Positions 1 to 9,670 are shown, counted from the stretch's first letter. The stretch: DNA of 64,000 bases from JAUNQW01 sp043424615 (GCA_043424615.1 JBHWOX010000018.1:1-64000); one strand, 5' to 3'. Numbers and translations are program-made. Notes: generated by a model from the sequence alone, not told the origin.

Positions 1-182
1 GCCTTTTAATGCTATACTACTAGTATTGCAAAATAGACTATTAATGTCAAAAAATCTAACTTTAAAATTTAATTATACTAGTAAAAAGCCAAACAGACAA
101 AACTATGTCTTTATATGATAAAATTAAAACGATTATCGACTCATCGTTTACTAGATTATATATAGAAAAGGAAGCTTATATC

Positions 183-1514
183 ATGACTGATCACAAAGAT
201 AATATTTTTCATTTTATAGGAATTAAGGGCTCGGGAATGAGTTCATTAGCAACGATTTTATTTGATGAAGGCTATAGGGTGCAAGGATCGGACGTGGAGA
301 CACACTTTTTTACCCAAGTCGGGCTTGAAGAAAGAGATATTCCCATCCTTCCTTTTGACGAAGATAATATTCAAGAGGGAATGACTGTCATTTTAGGGAA
401 TGCTTTTCCTGACAGCCACCAAGAAGCGGTCCGTGCCAAGGAATTAGGGCTTGAAATTTACCGTTATAATCACTTTATTGGGAAATTAATTGAAGATTAC
501 ATCAGTGTTGGTGTAGCGGGGTCCCATGGTAAAACTTCAACGACTGGCTTACTGGCCCATGTATTAAGTGGGATTGATAAAACCTCCTATCTGATTGGAG
601 ACGGGACCGGCCGAGGTGTGGAAGATGCTAAGTACTTCGCTCTAGAAGCCGACGAATATCGGGATCACTTTTTAACTTATTATCCTGACTACGGTATTAT
701 CACGAATATTGACTATGACCACCCTGACTATTTTAAAGATCTAGACCATGTGATGGAAAGTTTTAATGCTTACGCCCGCCAGGTGAAAGAAGCAGTTATC
801 GCTTGCGGGGATGATGAAAATTGCCGGCATTTGAAGACGGATACTGCCATTTACTACTATGGATTATCAGAATCCTATAATGATTTTGTGGTAAAAAATA
901 TTGAGAAAAAAGAGGTTGGCTCTGTTTTTGATATTTATTATCAAGGTAGTCATTTAGGTCAATTTGAAATTCCATTATTCGGGGACCACAACATTCGAAA
1001 TGCGACGGCCGTCATCGCGGTTTGTTATTTTGAAGGGGTGGATATGGATACGGTTCAGCTCTTGTTTTCTACTTATCAAGGGGTGAAAAGACGCTTCAAT
1101 GAACAAATTATTGAAGGTCAGGCCATTGTTGACGACTATGCCCACCATCCCAATGAAATTGATGCTACCATCGATGCGGCTAAGCAACGCTATCCTGGAA
1201 AGAAAATCGTCGCCATCTTCCAGCCTCATACCTTTTCGCGTACCCAAGCCTTGATGGGTCGTTTTGCGGATTCATTGGCACAGGCTGACTATGTTTATTT
1301 AGCTCCCATCTTCTCTTCAGCCCGTGAGCAAGAAGGAGAGGTCAGTATTGAAGACCTTGCTCAAGCCATCGACAAAGAAGTGGTCGTGATTGAAGAAGAT
1401 GAAGTGAAGCAACTTTTAAATCATAAGGAAGATGTCATGCTCTTTATGGGGGCAGGAGACATTCAAAATTATATGTACGCTTATATTGACGCTTTGAATG
1501 AATCAAAGCAATAA
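183..1514 (+). CDS. murC: UDP-N-acetylmuramate--L-alanine ligase (MurC)
   Basis: Adds L-alanine to UDP-MurNAc, the first amino acid of the peptidoglycan stem peptide, using ATP in the cytoplasm. The N-terminal motif GIKGSGMS is the UDP-binding glycine loop. GSHGKTSTTG around residues 113-122 is the Mur ligase P-loop, and DDYAHHP is the typical central-to-C-terminal Mur signature. At 443 aa the length is normal. I place the start at ATG 183 because AAAAGGAAG lies about 8 nt upstream and the protein then begins just before the family's conserved N-terminus; an in-frame ATG at 105 would add 26 unrelated residues. It stands apart from the dcw cluster at 41.5 kb, which is usual in Firmicutes. Family assignment is secure. 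Confidence 0.96.
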   Translation: MTDHKDNIFHFIGIKGSGMSSLATILFDEGYRVQGSDVETHFFTQVGLEERDIPILPFDEDNIQEGMTVILGNAFPDSHQEAVRAKELGLEIYRYNHFIGKLIEDYISVGVAGSHGKTSTTGLLAHVLSGIDKTSYLIGDGTGRGVEDAKYFALEADEYRDHFLTYYPDYGIITNIDYDHPDYFKDLDHVMESFNAYARQVKEAVIACGDDENCRHLKTDTAIYYYGLSESYNDFVVKNIEKKEVGSVFDIYYQGSHLGQFEIPLFGDHNIRNATAVIAVCYFEGVDMDTVQLLFSTYQGVKRRFNEQIIEGQAIVDDYAHHPNEIDATIDAAKQRYPGKKIVAIFQPHTFSRTQALMGRFADSLAQADYVYLAPIFSSAREQEGEVSIEDLAQAIDKEVVVIEEDEVKQLLNHKEDVMLFMGAGDIQNYMYAYIDALNESKQ

Positions 1515-1530
1515 GTTGATAAGTCAAAAT

Positions 1531-1640
1531 AAAGTACCCTTGTATTGATTGCTTTTGGGTCTTTGCTTGAGTCATTCTTTCAAAAGAAAAGATTCAAGAA
1601 AGGACCAAGCTCAAAATCAAAGCAAGGGGCTTTATTTTTT
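1531..1640 (+). terminator. Long imperfect hairpin terminator after murC
   Basis: Two arms of about 48 nt (roughly 1531-1580 and 1586-1634) are imperfect inverted repeats with a very short loop. The outer CCCTTG/CAAGGGG and several inner blocks pair. The 3' arm runs into a T-rich tract (TTTATTTTTT). A Rho-independent terminator is the simplest reading; the stem is unusually long. Confidence 0.7.
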
Positions 1641-1782
1641 TAGCTTTATTTAAAACCTTTTAAGGGAGAGAAATCTCAAGACTTCTATTTGTAAATAAAC
1701 GCTTAAGAATCTTGCTGCGGCCTTTATTTTCAATTAGCAGGGGCATTTGATAAAATGAATAGAAGGAAGAAAGGATGAGACG

Positions 1783-4431
1783 ATGGCAGAACAAAATAAA
1801 TTATTATTAGTGGATGGTCACTCTCTTGCATTTCGTGCTTTTTATGCCTTACATAATGCGATGGAGTCTATGAAAAATAGTGACGGCCTTCATACCAATG
1901 CTTTGTATGGTTTTCATAATATGATCCAATCAAAAATGGAGGAAATCCAGCCGAATTACGTTTTGGTTGCCTTTGATGCGGGACGTACCACTTTCCGCCA
2001 TGAGAGTTTTGCTGAATATAAGGGTGGACGAGATTCCATGCCCGCTGAGTTATCGGAACAAATGCCTTATATTCGCAGCCTGTTGGATGCTTTGGGGATC
2101 AGTTATTATCAGCTGGATCAATATGAAGCGGATGATATTATCGGGACTTTAGCAAAACAAGCAGATGAGGCTGCTTTTGAAACTGTCATCATGACGGGAG
2201 ATTTAGACTTAGCTCAATTAGCCAGCGACCATACCAGTATGCATTATCAGAAAAAAGGAGACTATGACACCATTACGCCAGAATTTCTACTTGAAAAATA
2301 TGGCTTTAGACCCGACCAGGTGCCTGATTATTTAGGTTTGAAGGGGGACCCCTCTGATAATATTCCAGGTGTTGATGGGGTAGGTGAAAAAAGAGCGAGC
2401 AAGTATCTGAAAGAATATGGCAGCATAGAAAATCTTTATGACCATATGGATGATTTAAAAGCTTCGAAGGTGAAGGAAAATCTAATTGAGCAAGAAGACC
2501 GCGCTCGTTTATCGAAAAAACTAGCGACGATTATGCGTGAGGCTCCTTTAGAAATTTCACTCGAAGACCTGGCTTATCATGGTAAAAATGAAGAAAAACT
2601 GATTGAATTTTATAAAGAGATGGATTTTAAATCTCATTTGGAAAAAATGGATGTTTCTTTTATTGACCAAGAGAAGGTCGAGCCAGCTAGCTATGAGTGG
2701 GTCGATCATATTGAGGCGTCCATGTTTGCTGAGCAGTCTGCTCTTTATGTTGAAATGCTGGGAGAGGATTACCACCAAGAGGATATTGTGGGAGTGGCTT
2801 GGGGAAATGAAGACGCCATTTATTTGACTGACATTGAGACCGCCCAACAATCCCAGATTTTTAAGGATTGGTTAGCTAATGATGACTATGAAAAATATGT
2901 ATTTGATGCTAAGGCGACCATTGTCGGTCTTTATCACTATGGCTTGAGCTTAAATCATGTGGCTTTAGATATTTTACTAGCGGATTATTTATTGACCGCG
3001 ACTGATAATCGTGAGGATGTCTATTTGGTAGCCACCAACCATCACTATCAGGCCTTAGATAGTGACCAGCACATTTATGGTAAAGGAAAAAAACGAGCCT
3101 TGCCTTCAGACCAAGAAGTCCTGCACCAGCATTTAGCGAATAAGATTTTAGCTATCTATAGCCTGGCCCACAGCCTTCATGATGAATTGGAATCCAATGA
3201 TCAAATGAGCTTGCATGATGATATTGAATTGCCCCTGTCTAAGGTTCTCGCTCAGATGGAGATTAGAGGGATCCGGGTTGATGCAGACCAACTCAAAGCG
3301 TTAGAAACAGAATTTGACCAGATTTTATGTGAGCTCAAAAGCTCGATTTATGAAAAAGCCGGGGAAGAATTTAATCTTAATTCCCCCAAACAGCTGGGTG
3401 AAATTCTTTTTGATAAGATGGGCTATCCTGTAATCGCCACCACCCCATCAGGGAATTATTCCACTTCTCAAGATGTCTTGGAAAAACTTCAAGACCAAGC
3501 GCCAATCGTGGATGATATCCTTCAATATCGCCAAATTTCTAAGATTCAATCCACCTATGTGAAAGGATTGCTGGAAGAAATAGATGAGGATGGACGCGTT
3601 CATACTCGCTATATGCAAACGGTCGCCCGGACAGGTCGCTTGAGTTCAGTTGATCCTAACCTACAAAATATACCCGTTCGGACCGAAGAAGGACGGCAGA
3701 TTCGTAAAGCTTTCACAGCTAATCATCCCGATTGGCTCATTTTTGCTTCGGACTATTCTCAGATTGAGCTCCGAATTATGGCTCATATTTCTCAAGATGA
3801 GCATATGATTAAGGCTTTCCAAGAGGGAATGGATATTCACTCAGCTACGGCCGTCCGTATCTTTGGTTTGGAAGACACTGAGCAAGTCACTCCTAATATG
3901 AGACGGGATGCTAAAACCATTAACTTTGGTGTCTTATACGGCATGAGTGATTATGGCTTGTCTCAAAGTTTAGGCATTTCTCGTAAGGAAGCCAAAGAAT
4001 TTATTGATATTTATTTTAAACGCTATCCTGGAATTTCTGACTATAAAGAGAAAATTATTCGAGAAGCTAAAAATCAAGGTTATGTTGAAACAATCTTTCA
4101 CCGTCGCCGTTATTTGCCTGATATTAATGCTAAAAACTTTAACCAGCGTTCTTTTGCTGAACGGACAGCGGTTAATACACCAATCCAAGGTAGCGCTGCT
4201 GATATCATTAAATTAGCCATGATTGAAATGGAAAAACGTCTTAGCCAGGAGCAAATGGAATCAGAAATGCTCCTACAAGTGCATGATGAGTTGATTTTCC
4301 AAGTGCCTCCCGCAGAGTTAGAAAAAATGAAAACCCTAGTGAAAGATGTCATGGAAAACATAGTGGACCTGGCTATTCCTTTAGAGGTTGAAAATAACTA
4401 TGGCGATAATTGGTACACCGCTGATGAGTAA
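1783..4431 (+). CDS. polA: DNA polymerase I (PolA)
   Basis: Repair and Okazaki-fragment polymerase with 5'-3' exonuclease. Residues 1-300 form the 5' nuclease domain (VDGHSL, FDAGRTTFR, EADDIIGT, GDLDL). Residues 310-480 correspond to the 3'-5' exonuclease domain, but the metal-binding D-x-E is not visible (the segment reads YVEMLGE), so proofreading is probably lost, as in Bacillus. The polymerase domain carries motif A (DYSQIELR, D657), motif B (RRDAKTINFGVLYG) and motif C (VHDE, H834-E836). At 882 aa it is full length. The start at 1783 follows AAAGGATGAGAC. A TTTGATAAAAT -10-like element lies at 1746-1756. mutM and coaE follow, as in many Firmicutes. Confidence 0.98.
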   Translation: MAEQNKLLLVDGHSLAFRAFYALHNAMESMKNSDGLHTNALYGFHNMIQSKMEEIQPNYVLVAFDAGRTTFRHESFAEYKGGRDSMPAELSEQMPYIRSLLDALGISYYQLDQYEADDIIGTLAKQADEAAFETVIMTGDLDLAQLASDHTSMHYQKKGDYDTITPEFLLEKYGFRPDQVPDYLGLKGDPSDNIPGVDGVGEKRASKYLKEYGSIENLYDHMDDLKASKVKENLIEQEDRARLSKKLATIMREAPLEISLEDLAYHGKNEEKLIEFYKEMDFKSHLEKMDVSFIDQEKVEPASYEWVDHIEASMFAEQSALYVEMLGEDYHQEDIVGVAWGNEDAIYLTDIETAQQSQIFKDWLANDDYEKYVFDAKATIVGLYHYGLSLNHVALDILLADYLLTATDNREDVYLVATNHHYQALDSDQHIYGKGKKRALPSDQEVLHQHLANKILAIYSLAHSLHDELESNDQMSLHDDIELPLSKVLAQMEIRGIRVDADQLKALETEFDQILCELKSSIYEKAGEEFNLNSPKQLGEILFDKMGYPVIATTPSGNYSTSQDVLEKLQDQAPIVDDILQYRQISKIQSTYVKGLLEEIDEDGRVHTRYMQTVARTGRLSSVDPNLQNIPVRTEEGRQIRKAFTANHPDWLIFASDYSQIELRIMAHISQDEHMIKAFQEGMDIHSATAVRIFGLEDTEQVTPNMRRDAKTINFGVLYGMSDYGLSQSLGISRKEAKEFIDIYFKRYPGISDYKEKIIREAKNQGYVETIFHRRRYLPDINAKNFNQRSFAERTAVNTPIQGSAADIIKLAMIEMEKRLSQEQMESEMLLQVHDELIFQVPPAELEKMKTLVKDVMENIVDLAIPLEVENNYGDNWYTADE

Positions 4432-4461
4432 GCTGATGAGTAAATAGGAAGGGTGAACATG

Positions 4462-5298
4462 ATGCCAGAATTACCTGAAGTTGAAATGATGAAGCAAGGC
4501 TTAAATGACTTAGTGGCTGGTCGTTTGATCGAATCGGTTGAAGTCAATTGGGATGCCATTATTGAAGAACCTGATGTAGAAACATTTAAGAGTCAACTCA
4601 TGGGCCAAAAAATAAAAAAAATTGAACGAAGAGGGAAATACCTCATTTTTAAGTTAAGTGATTATGATTTGATCAGTCATTTACGCATGACTGGTCGCTA
4701 TATGTTAGCAGAAGAAGAAGAGGTTGAAGATGAATACAGCCATATCATCTTTCATCTTAATGAAGGGAAAAAACTAATTTACCATGATATCAGAAAATTT
4801 GGTCGGATGGCTTTAGTGGATGAAGGCCTGTCGGTTGTCTATAGCGGTATCCGAAAACTAGGTCCTGAACCATTTTTCGATGACATCAATATTTCTGAAT
4901 TTTCAGAAGCCTTGCAAGAAAGAACGTCTGCTATTAAATCTGTCTTACTCGACCAGTCTTTTATAGCGGGATTGGGGAATATCTATGCTGACGAATCTCT
5001 TTACCGGGCGGCTATCCATCCTGAAATGCCGGCTAACCAACTGACCCGGGATGAAACGGTTCGACTTTATCTGGGTATCATTGAAATCATTCGTCTAGCG
5101 ATTAAAGAAGGCGGCTCAACCATCCGGAATTATAAGAATGCCTTTGGTCAAGAGGGACAGTTCCAAAATTATTTTAAGGTATATGGGCGTGAAGGAGAAG
5201 CTTGTGATCACTGTGGTAGCCTCATTCAAAAAATTAAAGTGGCAGATCGTGGCACCCATTTTTGTCCTCAGTGCCAAGTCAAGCGTGAACAGTCATGA
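4462..5298 (+). CDS. mutM: Formamidopyrimidine-DNA glycosylase (MutM/Fpg)
   Basis: Base-excision repair glycosylase/AP lyase removing 8-oxoguanine and Fapy lesions. The catalytic N-terminal proline must follow the initiator Met, which fixes the start at ATG 4462 (MPELPEVE), with AGGAAGGG 8 nt upstream. The GTG at 4453 and ATG at 4459 would bury the proline. RRGKYLIF holds the conserved lysine. The C-terminus has a four-cysteine zinc finger (C248, C251, then CPQC) with the Arg-containing RGTHF hairpin. It encodes 278 aa. Its stop overlaps the coaE start by 4 nt (ATGA), implying translational coupling. Confidence 0.97.
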   Translation: MPELPEVEMMKQGLNDLVAGRLIESVEVNWDAIIEEPDVETFKSQLMGQKIKKIERRGKYLIFKLSDYDLISHLRMTGRYMLAEEEEVEDEYSHIIFHLNEGKKLIYHDIRKFGRMALVDEGLSVVYSGIRKLGPEPFFDDINISEFSEALQERTSAIKSVLLDQSFIAGLGNIYADESLYRAAIHPEMPANQLTRDETVRLYLGIIEIIRLAIKEGGSTIRNYKNAFGQEGQFQNYFKVYGREGEACDHCGSLIQKIKVADRGTHFCPQCQVKREQS

Positions 5299-5891
5299 CC
5301 GCTATTATCGGTTTAACTGGAGGCATTGCCTCTGGGAAAAGTTTAGTTAGCGCCTATTTAAAAGACTTGGGCATCGATTTGATTGACGCAGATTTGATTT
5401 CTCGCCAGCTGGTAGAGCGAGGTCAATCGGCCTTGAAAGCCATAGTTCAACAATTCGGGGCAGATATCTTATTGGAAGATGGCCAACTCGATCGCGGCAA
5501 GCTCGGCCAAATGGTTTTTTCCAGTGAGCAGCAACGGAAAAAGTTAGAAGATATTCTCCATCCGCTGATTCGCAAAGAAATCATCCGCCAACTGAATCAG
5601 TTAAAAAAAGACCAGCCCAGTCTCATCGTATTAGATATTCCTTTGCTCTACGAAAGTAAATATGATGATGGGGTGGACCAGGTTTGGGTCGTTGCCGTGG
5701 ATGAAGCCACTCAAAAACAACGGTTAATGAAAAGGAATCATTTATCAAGTGAAGAAGCTTGCCAGCGCATTCAGGCCCAAATGCCTTTGGACGAAAAAAT
5801 GGCTAAGGCTGATAAGATTATTGATAACAACGGCAGGATAGAAGACACTTACCGACAAGTGGACCGCCTACTTCATCCTTACGCTATTTAA
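5295..5891 (+). CDS. coaE: Dephospho-CoA kinase (CoaE)
   Basis: Phosphorylates the 3'-OH of dephospho-CoA, the last step of CoA synthesis. The Walker A motif GGIASGKS sits at the N-terminus, followed by DADLISRQLV (substrate aspartate) and LDIPLLYE; the lid region carries KQRLMKRN. The 198-aa length is typical. The start ATG 5295 overlaps the mutM stop. A hairpin follows the stop codon. Confidence 0.96.
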   Translation: MTAIIGLTGGIASGKSLVSAYLKDLGIDLIDADLISRQLVERGQSALKAIVQQFGADILLEDGQLDRGKLGQMVFSSEQQRKKLEDILHPLIRKEIIRQLNQLKKDQPSLIVLDIPLLYESKYDDGVDQVWVVAVDEATQKQRLMKRNHLSSEEACQRIQAQMPLDEKMAKADKIIDNNGRIEDTYRQVDRLLHPYAI

Positions 5892-5897
5892 TTTTAT

Positions 5898-5929
5898 AAA
5901 CAGCCACTCTTCAATGGGAGTGGCTGTTT
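5898..5929 (+). terminator. Hairpin after coaE
   Basis: Perfect 12-bp stem (AAACAGCCACTC with GAGTGGCTGTTT) around an 8-nt loop, ending the polA-mutM-coaE run. The downstream tract is TGTCT, not a clean T-run, so termination may be partial. Confidence 0.6.
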
Positions 5930-5979
5930 GTCTATCCAGCAGTCCAGAGATGCCTTCAGGTCAATCAAGCAAAGACTTA

Positions 5980-6009
5980 TTCACAGACTAATGGTATTTA
6001 TGATAAAAT
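5980..6009 (+). promoter_or_regulatory. Probable nrdR promoter
   Basis: TTCACA (5980-5985), 18-bp spacer, TAAAAT (6004-6009) within TATGATAAAAT. Similar -10 strings recur upstream of other genes in the window. This places the transcription start a few tens of bases before the nrdR start. Confidence 0.5.
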
Positions 6010-6044
6010 AAAAGATGAATGTCAGTGTAAAGGAGTGGGAAAGG

Positions 6045-6524
6045 ATGAAGTGCCCTAGATGTGAGAGTGATGCGACTCGAGTCATCGATAGCCGACCTGC
6101 GGATGATGCCACCAGCATTCGACGGCGGCGTGAATGTGATGACTGTGGCTTCCGTTTTACAACCTTTGAACGCATCGCTGAAACCCCCATTGTCGTGGTA
6201 AAAAAAGATGGAACCCGAGAAGAATTTTCTCGCGATAAATTACTCCGTGGTGTTGTTCGCTCAGCCGAAAAACGGCCAATCTCCATGGACCAAATGGAAG
6301 CTTTAGTTGAAGACGTGAGTAAAAAAATTCGCAAAGATAATAAAAATGAAATTCCATCGAGTGAAATCGGGGACTATGTTATGGATTTATTGATCGATTT
6401 AGATGAGGTGGCTTATATTCGATTTGCGAGTGTATACCGCCAATTTAAAGATGTCGATACTTTTATGAATGAAGTTCAAGAATTAGAAAAAAAGAGAAGT
6501 TCCAACGAAGAATCTAGTCAGTAA
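6045..6524 (+). CDS. nrdR: Transcriptional repressor NrdR
   Basis: Nucleotide-sensing repressor of ribonucleotide reductase genes. The N-terminal zinc ribbon (CPRC near residue 3 and CDDCGFRF) is followed by an ATP-cone (VVKKDGTREEF, KLLRGV). I set the start at ATG 6045 so that the protein begins MKCPRC, the invariant family N-terminus, with AGGAG 9 nt upstream; an upstream GTG at 6015 would add ten non-conserved residues. It encodes 159 aa. It precedes dnaB and dnaI, the conserved Firmicute order linking dNTP supply to replication initiation. Confidence 0.96.
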   Translation: MKCPRCESDATRVIDSRPADDATSIRRRRECDDCGFRFTTFERIAETPIVVVKKDGTREEFSRDKLLRGVVRSAEKRPISMDQMEALVEDVSKKIRKDNKNEIPSSEIGDYVMDLLIDLDEVAYIRFASVYRQFKDVDTFMNEVQELEKKRSSNEESSQ

Positions 6525-6544
6525 GTAAAAAGGGGGGGACATCC

Positions 6545-7906
6545 ATGACCTATGACTGGAAAAATATCTCACCCAACGATAGCTTTCAAATTAATGGTGG
6601 GCAAAGCTTGTCTCAAGAAGACCAAAGAACGATGCACTTATTGTATCTTCCCATCATTGGTCGGGAGGCTTATAGCTTATATATGCATTTTAACTTGATT
6701 CGAGACTGTTCTGATGGACAAAATCATTATTTGAAAGACGTCTTTTCAATCTTAGATTTGGGAATCCAAGATTTTTTCAAGGCTCGTATCCATTTGGAAG
6801 GCATCGCTTTAATGGATACTTTTAAGGAAAATGATCATTATCTATTTGAGATAAAAAGACCTTTAGGGAGTCAAGCCTTTTTAGAGGATGATATTTTGAG
6901 CCACATGCTACTACAAAAACTGGGTCAGTCAAGCTTCCATTATATCGTTGACCAGTTGAGCGAAGAGTCTGTGGACCGCTCTTCCTATGAAAAAATTAGT
7001 CGTCGTTTTATAGACGTTTACCCGTACAGCATTAACCGCATGTCCCTAGATGAGGGGGCCCCTGAGGTAAATCTCCAGCAACATTTGCAGGCTAAGCCGC
7101 CTCATATTTCTCAAGAGGAAAGTTCTTTTGAATGGGATGTTTTTCTTGAAAGTATTCGTTCTTCTTTCCTCAAACTAGAGCAAGTCGAAAATCAAAAGTT
7201 TAAATCATATATTTTGTTTCTCCATGAATGCTACGGCATCAATGAGTTAGAGATGGGACAATTGCTGATGAGGGTCAGTGACTTAAATACCGGTGAGATT
7301 CATTTGGATAAATTAAAAAGTTTCGTGAGAGAGAATTACCAAGTCCAAGCTTCAAATGACTTTGATCAATTTATCGATCCCCCGGTAGGAAAAACCACCC
7401 CCAGCCTTGACGAGCCATCAGCAAGTGATCAAGCCTTGATTCAAGCCAGCCAAGATAATAGTCCAGTGGAGTTTTTAACTAGCATGAAGGAACAATTGGG
7501 AGGCTATGTTTCTTCTAATGAACGATGGGTGGTCGAACAATTAGTGGACCAGTCTCAGCTTCCCCCGGCAGTTATTAATATTTTATTGCATTATATTATT
7601 GTGGTGAAGAAAAACACTTATCTCCACTCTAACTTTGCCAATCAAATTGCGAACGATTGGGCCATGAAAAAGATTGATAGCCCCCAAGCGGCTTTGCAGG
7701 CTGCTCGATCATTTGCAAAAAAAAGGGAAGAAACGAGCCCGTCGTATCGGCGGCCATCGTCTAAAAAACCAGCTAAACATCGTGCTCTTCCAGATTGGAA
7801 TCGGGAAGAAAACTATCAAGATCATCCGGTGAGTGATGATAATTCCCAATCCTTGAAGGAACGTATTCAGGCTTTGAGAGAAAAAGTCAATAAAGAAGGT
7901 GAATAA
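6545..7906 (+). CDS. dnaB: Replication initiation/membrane attachment protein DnaB (Gram-positive type)
   Basis: Primosomal protein that, with DnaD and DnaI, loads the replicative helicase at oriC and at stalled forks. It is not the helicase that bears this name in E. coli. It is recognised by the N-terminal winged-helix-like region (LPIIGREAYSLYMHF), the DnaB/DnaD C-terminal helical domain near residues 310-390 (QLPPAVINILLHYI, NYxxxIANDW-like) and its position between nrdR and dnaI. It has 453 aa with a charged, low-complexity C-terminus (KEERIQALREKVNKEGE-type tail). The start follows AAAGGGGGGG. The stop abuts the dnaI ATG. Confidence 0.9.
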   Translation: MTYDWKNISPNDSFQINGGQSLSQEDQRTMHLLYLPIIGREAYSLYMHFNLIRDCSDGQNHYLKDVFSILDLGIQDFFKARIHLEGIALMDTFKENDHYLFEIKRPLGSQAFLEDDILSHMLLQKLGQSSFHYIVDQLSEESVDRSSYEKISRRFIDVYPYSINRMSLDEGAPEVNLQQHLQAKPPHISQEESSFEWDVFLESIRSSFLKLEQVENQKFKSYILFLHECYGINELEMGQLLMRVSDLNTGEIHLDKLKSFVRENYQVQASNDFDQFIDPPVGKTTPSLDEPSASDQALIQASQDNSPVEFLTSMKEQLGGYVSSNERWVVEQLVDQSQLPPAVINILLHYIIVVKKNTYLHSNFANQIANDWAMKKIDSPQAALQAARSFAKKREETSPSYRRPSSKKPAKHRALPDWNREENYQDHPVSDDNSQSLKERIQALREKVNKEGE

Positions 7907-8839
7907 ATGGATAATATGAGTGATCGCTTAAAAAAATATATGAACGAAAGAAATTGGACAGAACAATACCAACTTCTCATCCAACAAGCCATGGCTGATG
8001 CCGATGTTCAAGCTTTTATTGAGGAGCATGAAGATCGTTTAAGTGATGAAAGCCTCATTCGGTCAGCGGCTAATATTTATGAATTTGTCCAAGAAAAAAA
8101 TAAAGCCAAGCAGCAGGCGAAAACTCTTGCTCCAGGCTACCAACCACAGCTGGTCATTAATAAAAATCATATCGATGTGACCTATGTTCCAACAGCCTCC
8201 AAGCAGGCAGCTATCGAACAAGAGAAGAAGAAGCAGAGAGTTTCTACTTTCCATATGCCTAAGCATACCCAGGATGTGGCTTTAACGGATGTGGATATGA
8301 CCCAAGAACGTGTGCCACTGATGGATGCTATTTTACAATTTATTGAAGAATTGACAGATGATCCTCAACTCCAAAACTACCATCCCGGCTTATATATTCA
8401 TGGACCTTTTGGCGTAGGAAAAACCTTTATTTTAAGTGCTATGGCGAATGAATTAGCCACTTACCATTTTCATTCCGTTTTAGCTCACCTCCCTTCATTT
8501 TTTCATCAAGTCAAACAATCAATCTCAAGCAATACCACTGGGGAAGTGATTGCTCCCCTAAAAGAGGCAGATATACTGGTACTCGATGACATTGGAGCAG
8601 AAAGCTTTTCAACTTGGGAGCGGGATGATGTTCTCGGAGTGATTTTACAACACCGCATGCAGGAAGAAAAAACGACTTTTTTCACCTCCAACTTGACCTT
8701 AGAAGATCTAGAAAGTCATTTGACTTATCCTTCTAGAGGAGAAGCTGATCCCCTTAAAGCCAAACGTTTGATTGAGCGTGTGAAATTTTTAGCTCGCCCC
8801 ATAGAATTAAAAGGATCTAACCGTAGACACTCATCATAA
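7907..8839 (+). CDS. dnaI: Primosomal protein DnaI (helicase loader)
   Basis: AAA+ ATPase that loads the replicative helicase together with DnaB/DnaD. Walker A GPFGVGKTF and Walker B ILVLDDIGAE are clear, with an N-terminal helicase-interacting region (residues 1-130). It encodes 310 aa. ATG 7907 directly abuts the dnaB stop, and AAGAAGGTGA lies just upstream; ATG 7916 (MSDRLKKYM) is an alternative. The sensor/arginine region near the C-terminus (AKRLIERVKFL) fits DnaC/DnaI-type loaders. Confidence 0.94.
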   Translation: MDNMSDRLKKYMNERNWTEQYQLLIQQAMADADVQAFIEEHEDRLSDESLIRSAANIYEFVQEKNKAKQQAKTLAPGYQPQLVINKNHIDVTYVPTASKQAAIEQEKKKQRVSTFHMPKHTQDVALTDVDMTQERVPLMDAILQFIEELTDDPQLQNYHPGLYIHGPFGVGKTFILSAMANELATYHFHSVLAHLPSFFHQVKQSISSNTTGEVIAPLKEADILVLDDIGAESFSTWERDDVLGVILQHRMQEEKTTFFTSNLTLEDLESHLTYPSRGEADPLKAKRLIERVKFLARPIELKGSNRRHSS

Positions 8840-8849
8840 GGAGGATAAC

Positions 8850-9617
8850 ATGACTGAAAACTTTACCACTTCCCACCAAAAAAATCACCGTTCCATTCGC
8901 TTTTTCAAAGATCAGCCAGTAGATCCTGCTGTGAGAGATGAAATCTTTCAAGTTGCTAGTCGGACAGCTTCCAGTATGGGCATGCAAACCGCGAGTATTA
9001 TTCGGTTGACTGATCCGAAGAAAAAACAAGCAGTTATGGAGGTAGCAGGGCAAGCTTATATTGCCAAAGCTCCTGAATTATATATTTTCATTATTGACCT
9101 CTACCGCCATGTTAGAATTGCGGAGGAAAAAAATAATCAAAACTGCCAGCCCAGTCTGGATCATTTTTTGCAAGGCTTTGCTGATACCCATCTGATGGCT
9201 CAAAATATGATGAATGCTATCGAATCCTTTGCTTTAGGAGGAACGTTTTTAGGAAATGTATTAAATGATCCCCAAGCCATCATTGACCTATTAGGCTTGC
9301 CTCCTTATACTTTTCCAATCTTGGGAATGATTATGGGAGTAGTTGATGACCACCCCCAACTCAAGCCCCGACTTCCTATGGAAAAACGGCTGTTTGAAAA
9401 CAGCTATCAGACCTATGATTCATATTTGGATGAAATAAAAGACTATGACCAAGAAATGACAACTTATTATGATACACGAAAGAAAAATCAACGGTCGGAT
9501 TCATTCTCTAATCAAGTGTTAGCCTTCATGAGCACTTCCAATCCTAAACGTGAGGAAATATTAAAAGTGATTCAAGACCAGGGCTTTGATTTGGCCTTTG
9601 ATATCAGTGAAAAATAA
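8850..9617 (+). CDS. NfrA-type nitroreductase/flavin reductase
   Basis: FMN-dependent NAD(P)H oxidoreductase of the nitroreductase fold, likely acting on nitroaromatics or flavins in the cytoplasm. The N-terminal HRSIRFF matches the family's arginine-rich FMN phosphate contact. SRTASSMGMQT and the central ESFALGGTFLGNVLND are typical of the oxygen-insensitive NfrA/Frp branch. It encodes 255 aa with a strong AAGGAGG ribosome site. It lies 10 nt after dnaI, apparently co-transcribed, although the function is unrelated to replication. Physiological substrate unknown. Confidence 0.85.
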   Translation: MTENFTTSHQKNHRSIRFFKDQPVDPAVRDEIFQVASRTASSMGMQTASIIRLTDPKKKQAVMEVAGQAYIAKAPELYIFIIDLYRHVRIAEEKNNQNCQPSLDHFLQGFADTHLMAQNMMNAIESFALGGTFLGNVLNDPQAIIDLLGLPPYTFPILGMIMGVVDDHPQLKPRLPMEKRLFENSYQTYDSYLDEIKDYDQEMTTYYDTRKKNQRSDSFSNQVLAFMSTSNPKREEILKVIQDQGFDLAFDISEK

Positions 9618-9641
9618 TAAAGACCTGCTCGAATTAGCCCC

Positions 9642-9670
9642 TTGCAAATAAGAAATGGCTTTGATATATT
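9642..9670 (+). promoter_or_regulatory. Promoter of the thrS T-box transcript
   Basis: TTGCAA (9642-9647), 17-bp spacer, TATATT (9665-9670) preceded by TG as an extended -10. Transcription would start near 9677, just before the T-box stem I. Confidence 0.7.

Noticed and set aside
1..104. Promoter or RNA element before murC
   Set aside because: TATACT-like strings (13-18, 74-79) exist but no -35 with correct spacing; the sequence may also be cut by the window edge.
2557..2850. Antisense open frame inside polA
   Set aside because: No ribosome site, no family resemblance; it mirrors codon bias of polA.
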